Assembly (NCBI RefSeq): GCF_950100655.1
Contig: NZ_CATNLY010000002.1
Coordinates: 1 to 49,168 of the forward strand
DNA: 49,168 bases
DNA from: Pleomorphomonas sp. T1.2MG-36
GTDB taxonomy: Bacteria; Pseudomonadota; Alphaproteobacteria; Rhizobiales; Pleomorphomonadaceae
Direction of reading: 5' to 3'
The translations under genes and the position numbers were made by a program. Positions 1 through 7,492 of the stretch are shown one piece after another. Below the pieces are notes generated by a model. It ran no database searches. It was not told where the DNA came from and worked only from the letters and a program-made list of their open reading frames with translations. The first letter of the stretch is position 1; each line of letters opens with the position of its first letter.

Positions 1-436
1 ATAGCAAATGCTGGCGTTCTGAAGCGGTCAGGAATTGGCCTCTGATCATCCCGCAATCAGAATCCATCAGAACCTATTCCGCAAGCCTTCCCAGCTATTT
101 GCCGGGATTCTACGGAGTCGGGGTATATATAATTCTCCTGTCATCCTCGCGAAGGCGAGGACCTCAGGACGAGATGGCGCTGCGGCCCATATCAAACTCC
201 ATAAAACAGGGCGCCCGATATCAACCTCGCGCCCCTTCCGGCCCGAGGTCCTCGCCTGCGCAAGGATGACGATTTATATAGAGGGAACAGGGGGATAAGC
301 CGATCGCGACCCCATCCACCGCATCGCCCTCCCCCCCGGTCGCCCCCTCCCCAACGTTGCGCCCCACCGCATCCCTCTGTATCTTCCCCGTCCAACCGAG
401 GGCGACCTCCCCCGTCAGCCGGCAGCAGGAGGTTGC
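1..436. other. Intergenic region with one R1 inverted repeat pair
   Basis: No convincing gene is seen before the PACE gene. The stretch holds an R1 pair (listed separately) at 140-270 followed by GC-rich sequence. The promoter of the PACE gene should lie in 300-430, but no clear -35/-10 pair was recognised. Confidence 0.5.
140..270. repeat. R1 dispersed palindromic repeat, inverted pair
   Basis: A forward core (GTCATCCTCGCG followed by AAGGCGAGGACCTC) at 140-165 faces a reverse core (GAGGTCCTCGCC, TGCGCAAGGATGAC) at 245-270. The forward core follows an ATATATAA tract and the reverse core precedes TTTATATAGAGG. The same two-core architecture recurs in most long intergenic gaps of this window. 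Confidence 0.85.
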
Positions 437-865
437 ATGCGTTCTTTGCCCGATCGTATTCGTCATGTCGTCAGCTTCGAGATCATCGGGCTGGCGCTCG
501 TCACGCCGCTGGGGGCGCTGGCGTTCAGCCAGCCGATGCTGGACATCGGCGTGCTCAGCGCCATCATCGCCGTGGTGGCGACGCTGTGGAACCTTGTCTA
601 CAACTACCTGTTCGATCTCGGCCTTCGCGCCGCGCGCGGCAACACCGCCAAGGGCACGGCGATGCGGGTGTTCCACGCCATCCTGTTCGAGGCGGGGCTT
701 CTGGCCGTGCTGATGCCCTTCATCGCCTTCTACCTCGGCATAACGCTGTGGCAGGCGCTGATGATGGACATCTCCTTCGCGGCCTTCTACATGGCCTACG
801 CCTTCGTGTTCAATTGGGCGTATGATCGGCTTTTTCCGCTGGCCGAGTGGCAGACCCAGGCCTGA
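437..865 (+). CDS. PACE family efflux transporter
   Basis: The 142-residue protein is a small four-helix inner-membrane protein of the PACE (proteobacterial antimicrobial compound efflux, bacterial transmembrane pair) family, whose studied members export chlorhexidine and other biocides by a proton-coupled mechanism. Two tandem copies of the two-helix pair are visible: helices near residues 12-30 and 36-56, then 80-100 and 107-130. The family-typical WNLVYNYLFD stretch closes the first pair and FVFNWAYDRLFP closes the second. The start ATG at 437 gives MRSLPDRIRHVV, a usual PACE N-terminus. The gene ends 23 bp before the downstream dehydrogenase and may be co-transcribed with it. Substrate cannot be told from sequence. 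Confidence 0.9.
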   Translation: MRSLPDRIRHVVSFEIIGLALVTPLGALAFSQPMLDIGVLSAIIAVVATLWNLVYNYLFDLGLRAARGNTAKGTAMRVFHAILFEAGLLAVLMPFIAFYLGITLWQALMMDISFAAFYMAYAFVFNWAYDRLFPLAEWQTQA

Positions 866-888
866 CCCACGTCACGAGGACATGACCC

Positions 889-1866
889 ATGCTGAGCGCA
901 CTTCACCGCACCTTCGGCGAACCGGCCGAGGTTCTGACGCCCGCCGACGCCCCCCTGCCCGAGCCCAAGGCCGGCGAGGTGCGGATCAGGACGATCCTCT
1001 CGCCCATCCATAACCACGATCTCTGGACGGTGCGCGGCCAGTATGGCTACAAGCCGGCGCTGCCGGCCATCGGCGGCACCGAGGCGGTGGGCATCGTCGA
1101 CGCGCTCGGCCCCGGCGTCACCGGCATCACCACCGGCACGCGCGTGGCGGCGGCCGGCGTTCACGAGACCTGGGCCGAATATTTCCTCGCCCCGGCGAAA
1201 TCGCTGGTGCCGCTGCCCGAGGCCATTGCCGACGAGGCCGCCGCCCAGCTGATCGCCATGCCCTTCAGCGCCATCACGCTCCTCGATTTCCTCGGCGTCG
1301 ACACCGGCGACTGGGTGATCCAGAACACCGCCAACGGCGCCGTCGGCAAGACGCTGGCCATGCTGGCCGCCGCGCGCGGCATCCACGTCGTCAACCTCGT
1401 CCGCCGCGACCAGGGTGTCGGCGAGCTCGAAAGCCTCGGCATCGCCAACGCCGTCTCCACCGCCTCGCCCGGCTGGAAGGAGCGCGTCACCGAGATCACC
1501 AGCGGCGCGCCGATCCGCGCGGCGGTCGATTCCATCGGCGGCGACGCCAGCGGCGACCTGATGCACCTCCTCGGCGACAACGGCCTGCTCGTCTCCTTCG
1601 GCAGCATGGCCGGCGAGCCGATGCGCATCCCCTCGGGCGCCACCATCTTCAAGCAGGCCGTGGTCAAGGGCTTCTGGGGCGCCAAGGTCAGCGCCGACAT
1701 GGCGCCGGAAAAGCGCGCCGCGCTGATCGGCGAGCTGATGCGGCTGGTGGCCTCGGGCGAACTCAAGCTGCCGGTGGAGGCCGTCTTCGGGCTCGACCGG
1801 ATCAAGGACGCCGTGCTCGCCTCGCAAGCCCCGGGCAAGATCGGCAAGGTTCTGTTGCGGCCCTGA
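889..1866 (+). CDS. Zinc-free MDR-family dehydrogenase/reductase (quinone or enoyl reductase-like)
   Basis: The 325-residue protein belongs to the medium-chain dehydrogenase/reductase superfamily. An N-terminal GroES-like domain (about 1-120, with HNHDLWTVRGQYGY and GGTEAVGIV) precedes a Rossmann domain whose nucleotide-binding region includes NGAVGKTLAMLAAARG (about 150-165). The dehydrogenase zinc-ligand pattern is missing, so an NAD(P)H-dependent quinone or 2-enoyl (MECR-like) reductase is most likely. The substrate is unknown. It follows the PACE gene by 23 bp with a GAGGAC sequence upstream of the ATG, so a two-gene unit is plausible. Composition matches the host. Confidence 0.85.
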   Translation: MLSALHRTFGEPAEVLTPADAPLPEPKAGEVRIRTILSPIHNHDLWTVRGQYGYKPALPAIGGTEAVGIVDALGPGVTGITTGTRVAAAGVHETWAEYFLAPAKSLVPLPEAIADEAAAQLIAMPFSAITLLDFLGVDTGDWVIQNTANGAVGKTLAMLAAARGIHVVNLVRRDQGVGELESLGIANAVSTASPGWKERVTEITSGAPIRAAVDSIGGDASGDLMHLLGDNGLLVSFGSMAGEPMRIPSGATIFKQAVVKGFWGAKVSADMAPEKRAALIGELMRLVASGELKLPVEAVFGLDRIKDAVLASQAPGKIGKVLLRP

Positions 1867-2020
1867 GCGCCGCTCGCTCCGACGACGTCGGACAGGCGCA
1901 AGGCGCCCGTTCCACCCGAGGCACCATCCGGCGGCCGCCCCGCTCAGCGCCGGCCGGATGATGGCTCGACCCCATGGCGCTCCGCCCGGCGCGGGCGGCG
2001 ATGATCGCAGGGAGGCATCG

Positions 2021-2677
2021 ATGATCCGACGCGTGCTTCTTGCCGGCGGCACCGGGCTGGTCGGCAGTCTGGTGCGCAGCCGCCTCGCCGCGCGCCTCGA
2101 CGCCAGCGTCACCAGCCTGGTCCGCCCCGGCTCGCCGGCCGGCGGCCACGAGGTGGATTTCGAACGGCTGACCATGGCGCCCGCCGCCCTGCTCGGCCCG
2201 CTGGCGCCCGAGGGCATCGACGTCGGCATCTCCTGCCTCGGCACCACCATCCGCGCCGCCGGCTCGGAAGACGCCATGTTCCGCGTCGACCACGATTACG
2301 TGCAGGCGGTGGCGCAGGGGGCGCGGGCGCTCGGCGCGCACCAGTTCATCCTGGTCACCTCGGTCGGCGCCGGCGGCCCCGGCTTCTACCTGCGCACCAA
2401 GGGCGCCATCGAGCAGACGGTCACCCACCTCGGCTTTGCCCGGGTGGACCTGATCCATCCCGGCATGCTGATCGGCCAGCGTCGCGAACGGCGGCCGATG
2501 GAGGCCTTCGGCCAGCGCATGTTCGAAGCCCTGGCGCCGGTGATGATCGGCCCGTTCAGCCGCTACGCCGGCATCCACGCCGAAACGGTGGCCGACGCCA
2601 TCGTCGCCCTCATCGGCCGGCAGGAGCCGGGCCGCTTCGTGCACGAGAACGACGAGCTGACGGCGCTGGCCAGATAA
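2021..2677 (+). CDS. NAD(P)H-binding short-chain-type oxidoreductase (atypical SDR, HTATIP2-like)
   Basis: The 218-residue protein starts with MIRRVLLAGGTGLVGSLV, an atypical-SDR GxxGxxG nucleotide-binding loop. It continues with SCLGTTIRAAGSEDAMFRVD and the HTATIP2-like FILVTSVGAGGPG and FYLRTKGAIEQ segments. Family members bind NAD(P)H and act as oxidoreductases or scaffold proteins; the substrate here is unknown. The ATG at 2021 is preferred over an in-frame upstream ATG at 1958 because GGGAGG lies 7-8 nt before it and the added residues look non-coding. The region between the preceding gene and this start holds an imperfect GC-rich hairpin (about 1926-1960). Confidence 0.85.
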   Translation: MIRRVLLAGGTGLVGSLVRSRLAARLDASVTSLVRPGSPAGGHEVDFERLTMAPAALLGPLAPEGIDVGISCLGTTIRAAGSEDAMFRVDHDYVQAVAQGARALGAHQFILVTSVGAGGPGFYLRTKGAIEQTVTHLGFARVDLIHPGMLIGQRRERRPMEAFGQRMFEALAPVMIGPFSRYAGIHAETVADAIVALIGRQEPGRFVHENDELTALAR

Positions 2678-3288
2678 CCGGCCAACCGCCCACGCGTTGC
2701 GCCGCCCCGGCACGACAACCGTGATTCGACACCGCCACCCGGCGGAAGCGGCTCCCGAGGCCCCGCCCGCCGCTTGCAAAATGAGCCGACGCAAATTTAC
2801 TTGGCGCGACCGCCACCCTCCGTAAAAGTTGTAGGTAGGCTTCGCTTCTCGCATACGCATAATTCGCGAGAAATAATGGAGCTGAGAAATTTCAACTTAT
2901 TTTTCAGTCGGATAATCCACAAATCACCTCGCACCATAGATAACTATTAACATCAATAACATCACCGAATACGCCGCGAATACTTGCCGCGAGGCGTTCA
3001 GAAACCATTCCATTAATGTCCCGTTAACCATGCGGGCAGCAAATTCGCCGCCGAACAGTAAGCTTTCCGCTTCGACACACGCTCTGGTGTGAAGCGCCCC
3101 TTTGTCGACCGCACGTAGGGCGCCCCCGACCCTGCCGACCGCCCAATCCGGAGCGGCCGACGGCCGGGAACCGAATGCAATCTGAGACATCCGACTGGAC
3201 TGCGCACGCGAAGGGCCACTCCGCGAACGCTCGTCCATGCCTTTTCGAAGTCGATCTTTCGTCGGAACCTAAGAAGGACGAAGATGAA
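2678..3288. other. AT-rich leader and promoter region of chemoreceptor gene
   Basis: No gene is seen in these 610 bp. From about 2770 to 3030 the sequence is markedly more AT-rich than the flanks, as expected of a promoter region. It contains a CtrA-type TTAA-N7-TTAA box (listed separately). The last 250 bp before the chemoreceptor start are GC-rich and would form a long 5' leader if transcription starts near the box. Confidence 0.5.
3013..3027 (+). promoter_or_regulatory. Candidate CtrA binding site
   Basis: TTAATGTCCCGTTAA matches the full alphaproteobacterial CtrA box TTAA-N7-TTAA. It lies about 260 bp before the chemoreceptor start. CtrA commonly controls motility and chemotaxis genes in this class, which fits the target. 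Only the motif is seen; binding is inferred. Confidence 0.5.
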
Positions 3289-4971
3289 ATGCTGAGCAAC
3301 ATGTCGATCGCCTACAAATTGCTGGCGGCGTTCGCGGCGATGATCCTGATTTCCGTCGCGCTGAACGTCTACATATTCACCAACAAGCAGGCGCTCGAAC
3401 AGGCCGACGGCTGGACGGACCACACGTACAAGGTGCTGCAGCAGGCCGACGCCATGCAGGCGGCCATGGTGGACCAGGAGACCGGCTTTCGCGGCTACCT
3501 CATCACCGGCAAGGACGACAACCTCGGCCCCTACACGTCCGGCCACACCAACTTTCAGGCAGCCTTCCAGCAGCTCAGGACGCTGACGGCCGACAACCCG
3601 ACCCAGCAGGGCCGGCTCGACCAGATCGCCGCCGCCGCCGACGCCTGGCGCACCAATGTCGCCGAGAAGGGCATCGGCCTGATGGGCTCCGAAGCCACCC
3701 GCGAGGCGGCCCGCGACCTCGAGCGCAACGGCGCCGGCAAGACGTCGATGGATGGCATCCGCGCCGTCGTCAAGGAGTTGAAGGGCGCCGAGGAAGGCCT
3801 GCTGGGCGACCGCGCCAAGGCGCGCGACAACGCCTTTTCCTCCATCACCTGGTCGATTATCGCCGGCGGCGTGCTGATGGTGGCCTTCGCCGCCCTCGGC
3901 GTCCTCGTGCTCAACGGCACCATTTCCACGCCGATCAAGACCATCACCATGCGCATGAAGGCCATCGCCGCCGGCGAGCTGGCCACCGAGGTGCCCTACC
4001 TCAAGCGCAAGGACGAGGTGGGCATGATCGCCGACGCGCTGTCGAGTTTCCGCGACAGCTTGGCCGAAACCGAGCGGCTGCGCCAACAGGCCATCGACAG
4101 CGAGGCGAAGAACCGCGAGGCCCTGATCCGCGCCCGCAACGAGATCGCCGACGCCTTCGAATCCCGGATGGGCACGCTGGCCGAGGCCTTCGCCAAGTCG
4201 TCGGCCGAAGTGGCGGACGCCGCCAAGAACCTTTCGGCCACGGCCGAGGAAACCGCGCGGCAGGCGCAGGCGGTGGCCGGCGCCGCCGAGGAGGCGGCCG
4301 GCAACGTGCAGACCGTCGCCGCCGGCGCCGAGGAGCTGTCGACCTCCATCCAGGAGATCTCCAAGCAGGTGAGCCAGTCGTCCTCCATCGCCCGCGATGC
4401 GGCGGTCGAGGCGGAGACCAGCGCCCACAACGTGCAGACGCTGTCGCAGGCCGCCCAGCAGATCGGCGAGGTGGTGGTGCTGATCTCCAACATCGCCGCC
4501 CAGACCAACCTTCTGGCGCTCAACGCCACCATAGAAGCGGCGCGGGCCGGCGAGGCCGGCAAGGGCTTTGCCGTGGTGGCATCGGAAGTGAAGCAGCTGG
4601 CCGACCAGACGGCCAAGGCCACCGACCAGATCGGCCGCAAGATCACCGAGATCCAGGGCGCCACCGGCAACACGGTGGAGGCGATCTCGCGCATCGTGCG
4701 CACGGTGACCAGCATCCAGAGTTCGTCGGCGGCCATTGCCAGCGCCGTCGAGGAACAGGGCGCGGCGACCAACGAGATCGCCCGCAACACCCAGCTCGCC
4801 GCCACCGGCACCACCGACGTGACCAATAACATCTCGGGCGTCAGCACCGCCGCCGAAATGACCGGCGCCGCCTCGACGCAGTTGATGACGCTGTCGGCCA
4901 CGCTGAACGGCCAGTCGTCGACCCTTCAGAAGGAAGTCTGCAACTTCGTCACCACCCTGCGCGCCGGCTGA
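3289..4971 (+). CDS. Methyl-accepting chemotaxis protein with CHASE3-type sensor
   Basis: The 560-residue inner-membrane receptor has TM1 at about 7-28, a periplasmic CHASE3-like domain (about 30-180, with [18 protein letters not shown]), TM2 at about 187-210, a HAMP domain, and a long cytoplasmic coiled coil. The coil carries the highly conserved receptor tip ([17 protein letters not shown], near 405-422) that engages CheA and CheW. No NWETF-like CheR/CheB tether is present at the C-terminus. The ATG at 3289 is chosen because AGAAGGA lies about 10 nt upstream and the next residues begin TM1; an in-frame ATG at 3175 would add an unlikely charged extension. The ligand is unknown. A CtrA-type box lies upstream. 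Confidence 0.95.
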   Translation: MLSNMSIAYKLLAAFAAMILISVALNVYIFTNKQALEQADGWTDHTYKVLQQADAMQAAMVDQETGFRGYLITGKDDNLGPYTSGHTNFQAAFQQLRTLTADNPTQQGRLDQIAAAADAWRTNVAEKGIGLMGSEATREAARDLERNGAGKTSMDGIRAVVKELKGAEEGLLGDRAKARDNAFSSITWSIIAGGVLMVAFAALGVLVLNGTISTPIKTITMRMKAIAAGELATEVPYLKRKDEVGMIADALSSFRDSLAETERLRQQAIDSEAKNREALIRARNEIADAFESRMGTLAEAFAKSSAEVADAAKNLSATAEETARQAQAVAGAAEEAAGNVQTVAAGAEELSTSIQEISKQVSQSSSIARDAAVEAETSAHNVQTLSQAAQQIGEVVVLISNIAAQTNLLALNATIEAARAGEAGKGFAVVASEVKQLADQTAKATDQIGRKITEIQGATGNTVEAISRIVRTVTSIQSSSAAIASAVEEQGAATNEIARNTQLAATGTTDVTNNISGVSTAAEMTGAASTQLMTLSATLNGQSSTLQKEVCNFVTTLRAG

Positions 4972-5004
4972 TCGCGCGGGACCTGTAGCGGACCGCCTCG
5001 CCGC

Positions 5005-5388
5005 TCATTCGCTGGCGAGGCGCGTCCAGGCCATCTCCTTGCAGATGACGCCGGCCAGCACGCAGCCCTCGGTGGTCATCCGCATCTCGCCCACCTTCAG
5101 CGTCATGCGATAGGTCAGGTCGCGCTGGCGGTCGAAGGCGGTGCCCGACCAGCTGCCGCCGTCGTCGGGCTTGACCGACATCACCAGCACGTCGCCGGCC
5201 TTCTCGCCCTTGGTGCCCTCACGCACCCAGGTGTTGGTGGCGCAGATGTTGTCGCCGCAGCGCTCCACCTTCACCTTGGCCTTGCCGTCGCCGCGCGCCC
5301 ACAGGCCGAACAGCGTGGCGTCGGAAGCGGCCAGCGCGGGCGCCGCCGTGAGGGATGCGAGCATGGCGATCAGGACGCGTGACGTCAT
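5005..5388 (-). CDS. DUF2147-family secreted protein
   Basis: The 127-residue protein has a cleavable signal peptide (MTSRVLIAMLASLTAAPALA, cleavage after about residue 20). The mature part of about 107 residues has DUF2147 hallmarks: GLWARGDGKAKVKVERCGD near the start, a DVLVMSVKP turn, then SGTAFDRQRDLTYRMTL and a C-terminal cysteine pair (CVLAGVIC). DUF2147 proteins are small periplasmic beta-rich proteins of unknown function. The gene is divergent from the EAL gene, with about 220 bp between the starts, and convergent with the chemoreceptor. GGAGAAGACCC precedes the ATG. Confidence 0.85.
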   Translation of the reverse strand: MTSRVLIAMLASLTAAPALAASDATLFGLWARGDGKAKVKVERCGDNICATNTWVREGTKGEKAGDVLVMSVKPDDGGSWSGTAFDRQRDLTYRMTLKVGEMRMTTEGCVLAGVICKEMAWTRLASE

Positions 5389-5606
5389 GGGTCTTCTCCT
5401 CTCCTGTCGTTGGCCGGCGCCCCGGCGCCGGATGGTCTCAGGAGAGAAATACGCAAACGACGGGCAAACGGTTCAGTCCGCCGCCGTTTCCTCCAAATTT
5501 TGACCGGAACGACGACGGCAAGGGCGGGCGTGGCCCGACGCCTGGCCCGGCTTTACGCCGCCGTAACCCCGCCCGGGCTAATGATGAGCGACACGGAGGG
5601 GCCGCC

Positions 5607-6344
5607 ATGCAGACGGGATGTCAGGGGTGCCGGCGCGACAGCGGGTTCCCGCTCGCCTTTTCCATGGCCTTCCAGCCCATCGTCGACACCCGCGCCGGCA
5701 CGATCTTCGGCCACGAGGCGCTGGTGCGCGGCACGGCCGGCGAAGGCGCCGGCAGCATCCTCTCGAAGGTGGATGCCGACAACCGCTACTGGTTCGACCA
5801 GCAATGCCGCGTCAAGGCCATCGAGCTGGCCTCGCGCCTGTTCCCGGCCGGCGGCGACACCAAGCTGTCCATCAACTTCCTGCCCAACGCCGTCTACGAG
5901 CCGCGCGCCTGCATCCGGCAGACGCTGGAAACCGCCGGCCGCGTCGGCTTCCCGCCCGACAACATCATCTTCGAGTTCACCGAGAACGAGCCGCTCGACA
6001 CCGCCCACCTCCTGCGCATCCTCACCACCTACCGCGAGATCGGCTTCAAGACCGCCATCGACGACTTCGGCGCCGGCTACGCCGGCCTCAGCCTGCTGGC
6101 GAAGTTCCAGCCCGACATCGTCAAACTCGACATGGACCTCATCCGCAACATCGACACCAACCCCGCCCGCCGCGCCATCGTCGCTCACACCCTCGCCATG
6201 CTCGCCGACCTCGGCATCACCGCCCTCTGCGAGGGCGTGGAAACGGAAGCCGAGTTCGACACGCTGAGGGGAATGGGCGCGCACCTGTTCCAGGGGTACT
6301 ACTTTGGCAAGCCGGTGTTCGAGGGGGTGGGTGCCTGGGGGTAA
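5607..6344 (+). CDS. EAL-domain cyclic-di-GMP phosphodiesterase (stand-alone)
   Basis: The 245-residue protein is a lone EAL domain that would hydrolyse cyclic di-GMP to pGpG in the cytosol. It retains the signature HEALVRG (about 36-42), the metal/substrate segments SINFLP and FEFTENE, the loop-6 motif DDFGAGYAGL (about 152-161), the catalytic KLD (about 173-175), CEGVET (about 208-213) and a C-terminal QGYYFGKP. All key positions look intact, so it should be active. A short cysteine-containing N-terminus (MQTGCQGCRR) precedes it. The ATG at 5607 follows GGAGGGGCC. The last 205 bp are repeated, with a frameshift, at 7095-7300 beyond the toxin-antitoxin pair. Confidence 0.9.
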   Translation: MQTGCQGCRRDSGFPLAFSMAFQPIVDTRAGTIFGHEALVRGTAGEGAGSILSKVDADNRYWFDQQCRVKAIELASRLFPAGGDTKLSINFLPNAVYEPRACIRQTLETAGRVGFPPDNIIFEFTENEPLDTAHLLRILTTYREIGFKTAIDDFGAGYAGLSLLAKFQPDIVKLDMDLIRNIDTNPARRAIVAHTLAMLADLGITALCEGVETEAEFDTLRGMGAHLFQGYYFGKPVFEGVGAWG

Positions 6345-6345
6345 A

Positions 6346-6675
6346 TCACCCGACAATGCCCAAGAACACCGCCAAGGCCCTGTTGACGCGGAGCATGAGG
6401 GCGTCGTCCGCCTGGCCGACGACCGCGCCAACCTTGGCAACGGGAACGGCGACAATCTTGTCTATGGTGATTTGCGATGCCTGGCGCAGCCCGTTCGACG
6501 GCGAGGGCTGCACGTCGATACGGAACTGATCGGCGTCGGCGCGAAGAGTTGTCGTGAGGGGGCAGACGACAACCGACGGCAACTCGGCAAACAGGTCGCT
6601 CTGTACGACCAAGGCAGGGCGCGGCTTGCCATAATCGCCCTGCACGTCAATCAGAACGAACTGGCCGCGCTGCAT
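6346..6675 (-). CDS. MazF/PemK-family endoribonuclease toxin
   Basis: The 109-residue protein is a type II toxin of the MazF/PemK/ChpB fold, normally an mRNA interferase. It shows the N-terminal MQRGQFVLIDVQGDYGKPRPALVVQ region (split here as MQRGQFVLID and GDYGKPRPALVVQ), the VVVCPLTTT strand, a central SNGLRQASQITIDKI segment equivalent to the MazF LxxxS/Q-D region, and a hydrophobic C-terminal helix. The start at 6675 is chosen because its ATG overlaps the antitoxin TGA by one base (TGATG) and GGAG lies 6 nt upstream; an in-frame ATG at 6690 would overlap more. It is convergent with the EAL gene, whose stop lies one base away. Confidence 0.88.
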   Translation of the reverse strand: MQRGQFVLIDVQGDYGKPRPALVVQSDLFAELPSVVVCPLTTTLRADADQFRIDVQPSPSNGLRQASQITIDKIVAVPVAKVGAVVGQADDALMLRVNRALAVFLGIVG

Positions 6676-6905
6676 CACGGCTCCGGCCATTCGTAAGCGT
6701 CCTCAATGAAGCGCATCACGTCATCGCCCGCCGGATCGCTCGCAGCAACGGCGCGCGCCTGCCGCCTGCAAATCTCGGCAAAGGCTGGCGAGCGCGTATC
6801 CGGTACCCAGATTTGAACAGGGCGCAGCCCGGCAGCGCGCATCCGCTGGCGATAGTTCGCCATGCGCTTCGGCGGCGGCACTGGTTCGTTCGTGGCTCTC
6901 GGCAT
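6675..6905 (-). CDS. MazE-family antitoxin (DUF3018-like)
   Basis: The 76-residue protein begins MPRATNEPVPPPKRMANYRQ and contains MRAAGLRPVQIWVPDTRSPAF, the DNA-binding half typical of the DUF3018 / MazE-family antitoxins. The rest is an acidic tail (AASDPAGDDVMRFIEDAYEW) that would wrap the toxin. It is translationally coupled to the toxin by a one-base overlap. The ATG at 6905 is preferred to a GTG at 6914, since GAGG/GGAG lies upstream and the family starts MPR. A perfect 16-bp palindrome lies just before the start and is the likely autoregulatory operator. Confidence 0.88.
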   Translation of the reverse strand: MPRATNEPVPPPKRMANYRQRMRAAGLRPVQIWVPDTRSPAFAEICRRQARAVAASDPAGDDVMRFIEDAYEWPEP

Positions 6906-6919
6906 GATCTCCACCTCTT

Positions 6920-6935
6920 CCGTAACATGTTACGG
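6920..6935 (-). promoter_or_regulatory. Palindromic operator of the mazEF-like pair
   Basis: CCGTAACATGTTACGG is a perfect 16-bp palindrome 15 bp upstream of the antitoxin ATG. Type II antitoxins autoregulate by binding such palindromes over their promoter, so this is the probable MazE site. Seen: the palindrome and position. Inferred: its role. Confidence 0.6.
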
Positions 6936-7083
6936 TATGCCAAGGAGAATGTCACGAGAAACCGGCCCGACAACCGCGATACGTGAGCACCAGAGGCGCC
7001 AAAGCCGAGTAGACGAATGCCAGCGATGCCTACCCCGGTAGAGTCTCAAGACAGGCTGACGGCCCGCTGTTCCGCTCCAGCCC

Positions 7084-7300
7084 GACCTGACCCCATCCGC
7101 AACATCGACACCACCCCCGCCCGCCACGCCATCGTCGCCCACACCCTCGCCATGCTCGCCGACCTCGGCATCACCGCCCTCTGCGAGGGGGTGGAGACGG
7201 AGGCGGAGTTCTACACGCTGAGGGGGATGGGGGCGTATCTGTCCAGGGGTATTACTTCGGCAAGCCGGTGTTCGAGGAGGTGGGGGTGTGGGCCTTGAAC
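7084..7300 (+). pseudogene. Frameshifted 3' fragment of an EAL-domain gene
   Basis: The sequence matches the last third of the EAL gene at 6139-6344 at roughly 90% by eye, from ATCCGCAACATCGACACCA to the C-terminal GKPVF region. It encodes IRNIDTTPARHAIVAHTLAM and CEGVETEAEF in frame. It then loses one base (CTGTCCAGG against CTGTTCCAGG), which throws the QGYYFGKP end out of frame. No start or EAL signature is present, so it is a dead remnant. The MazEF-like pair lies between it and the intact EAL gene. It may come from tandem duplication or a former neighbouring paralogue. Confidence 0.85.
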
Positions 7301-7492
7301 AATACCCGTCCGGCTCTGGTACACGAAAACTCTCATCCGAGCTGAACGGTCGCAGTCATCCCGCCTATCGATACCTGCCCAGTCGCACTTAGCGTTAATA
7401 CATATTCGGCAACAAATACAACACCACCTCTATGCCATGCAAGTTTTACGCGATAACCTAATCCAGACTCTCTTCTAGACCTGGATACAATA
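7301..7492. other. Short AT-rich leader of the SIR2 gene, possible gene remnant on minus strand
   Basis: Base composition drops sharply here, marking the left edge of the AT-rich insert. On the minus strand, about 7487-7333 reads as a 51-codon open stretch with alternating beta-like hydrophobics (YRVKLAWHRGG, VVFVAEYVLTLS) ending at a stop. It could be the 3' end of a gene cut by the insertion. No start or family is recognisable. Confidence 0.3.

Noticed and set aside
1926..1960. GC-rich hairpin between the MDR and NAD(P)-binding genes as terminator
   Set aside because: The stem is imperfect and has no T-run; it may be chance in GC-rich sequence.
796..2277. Long minus-strand open frame opposite the dehydrogenase genes
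   Set aside because: It is antisense to two clear genes; its residues are low-complexity Gly/Ala/Arg/His, typical of high-GC shadow frames.
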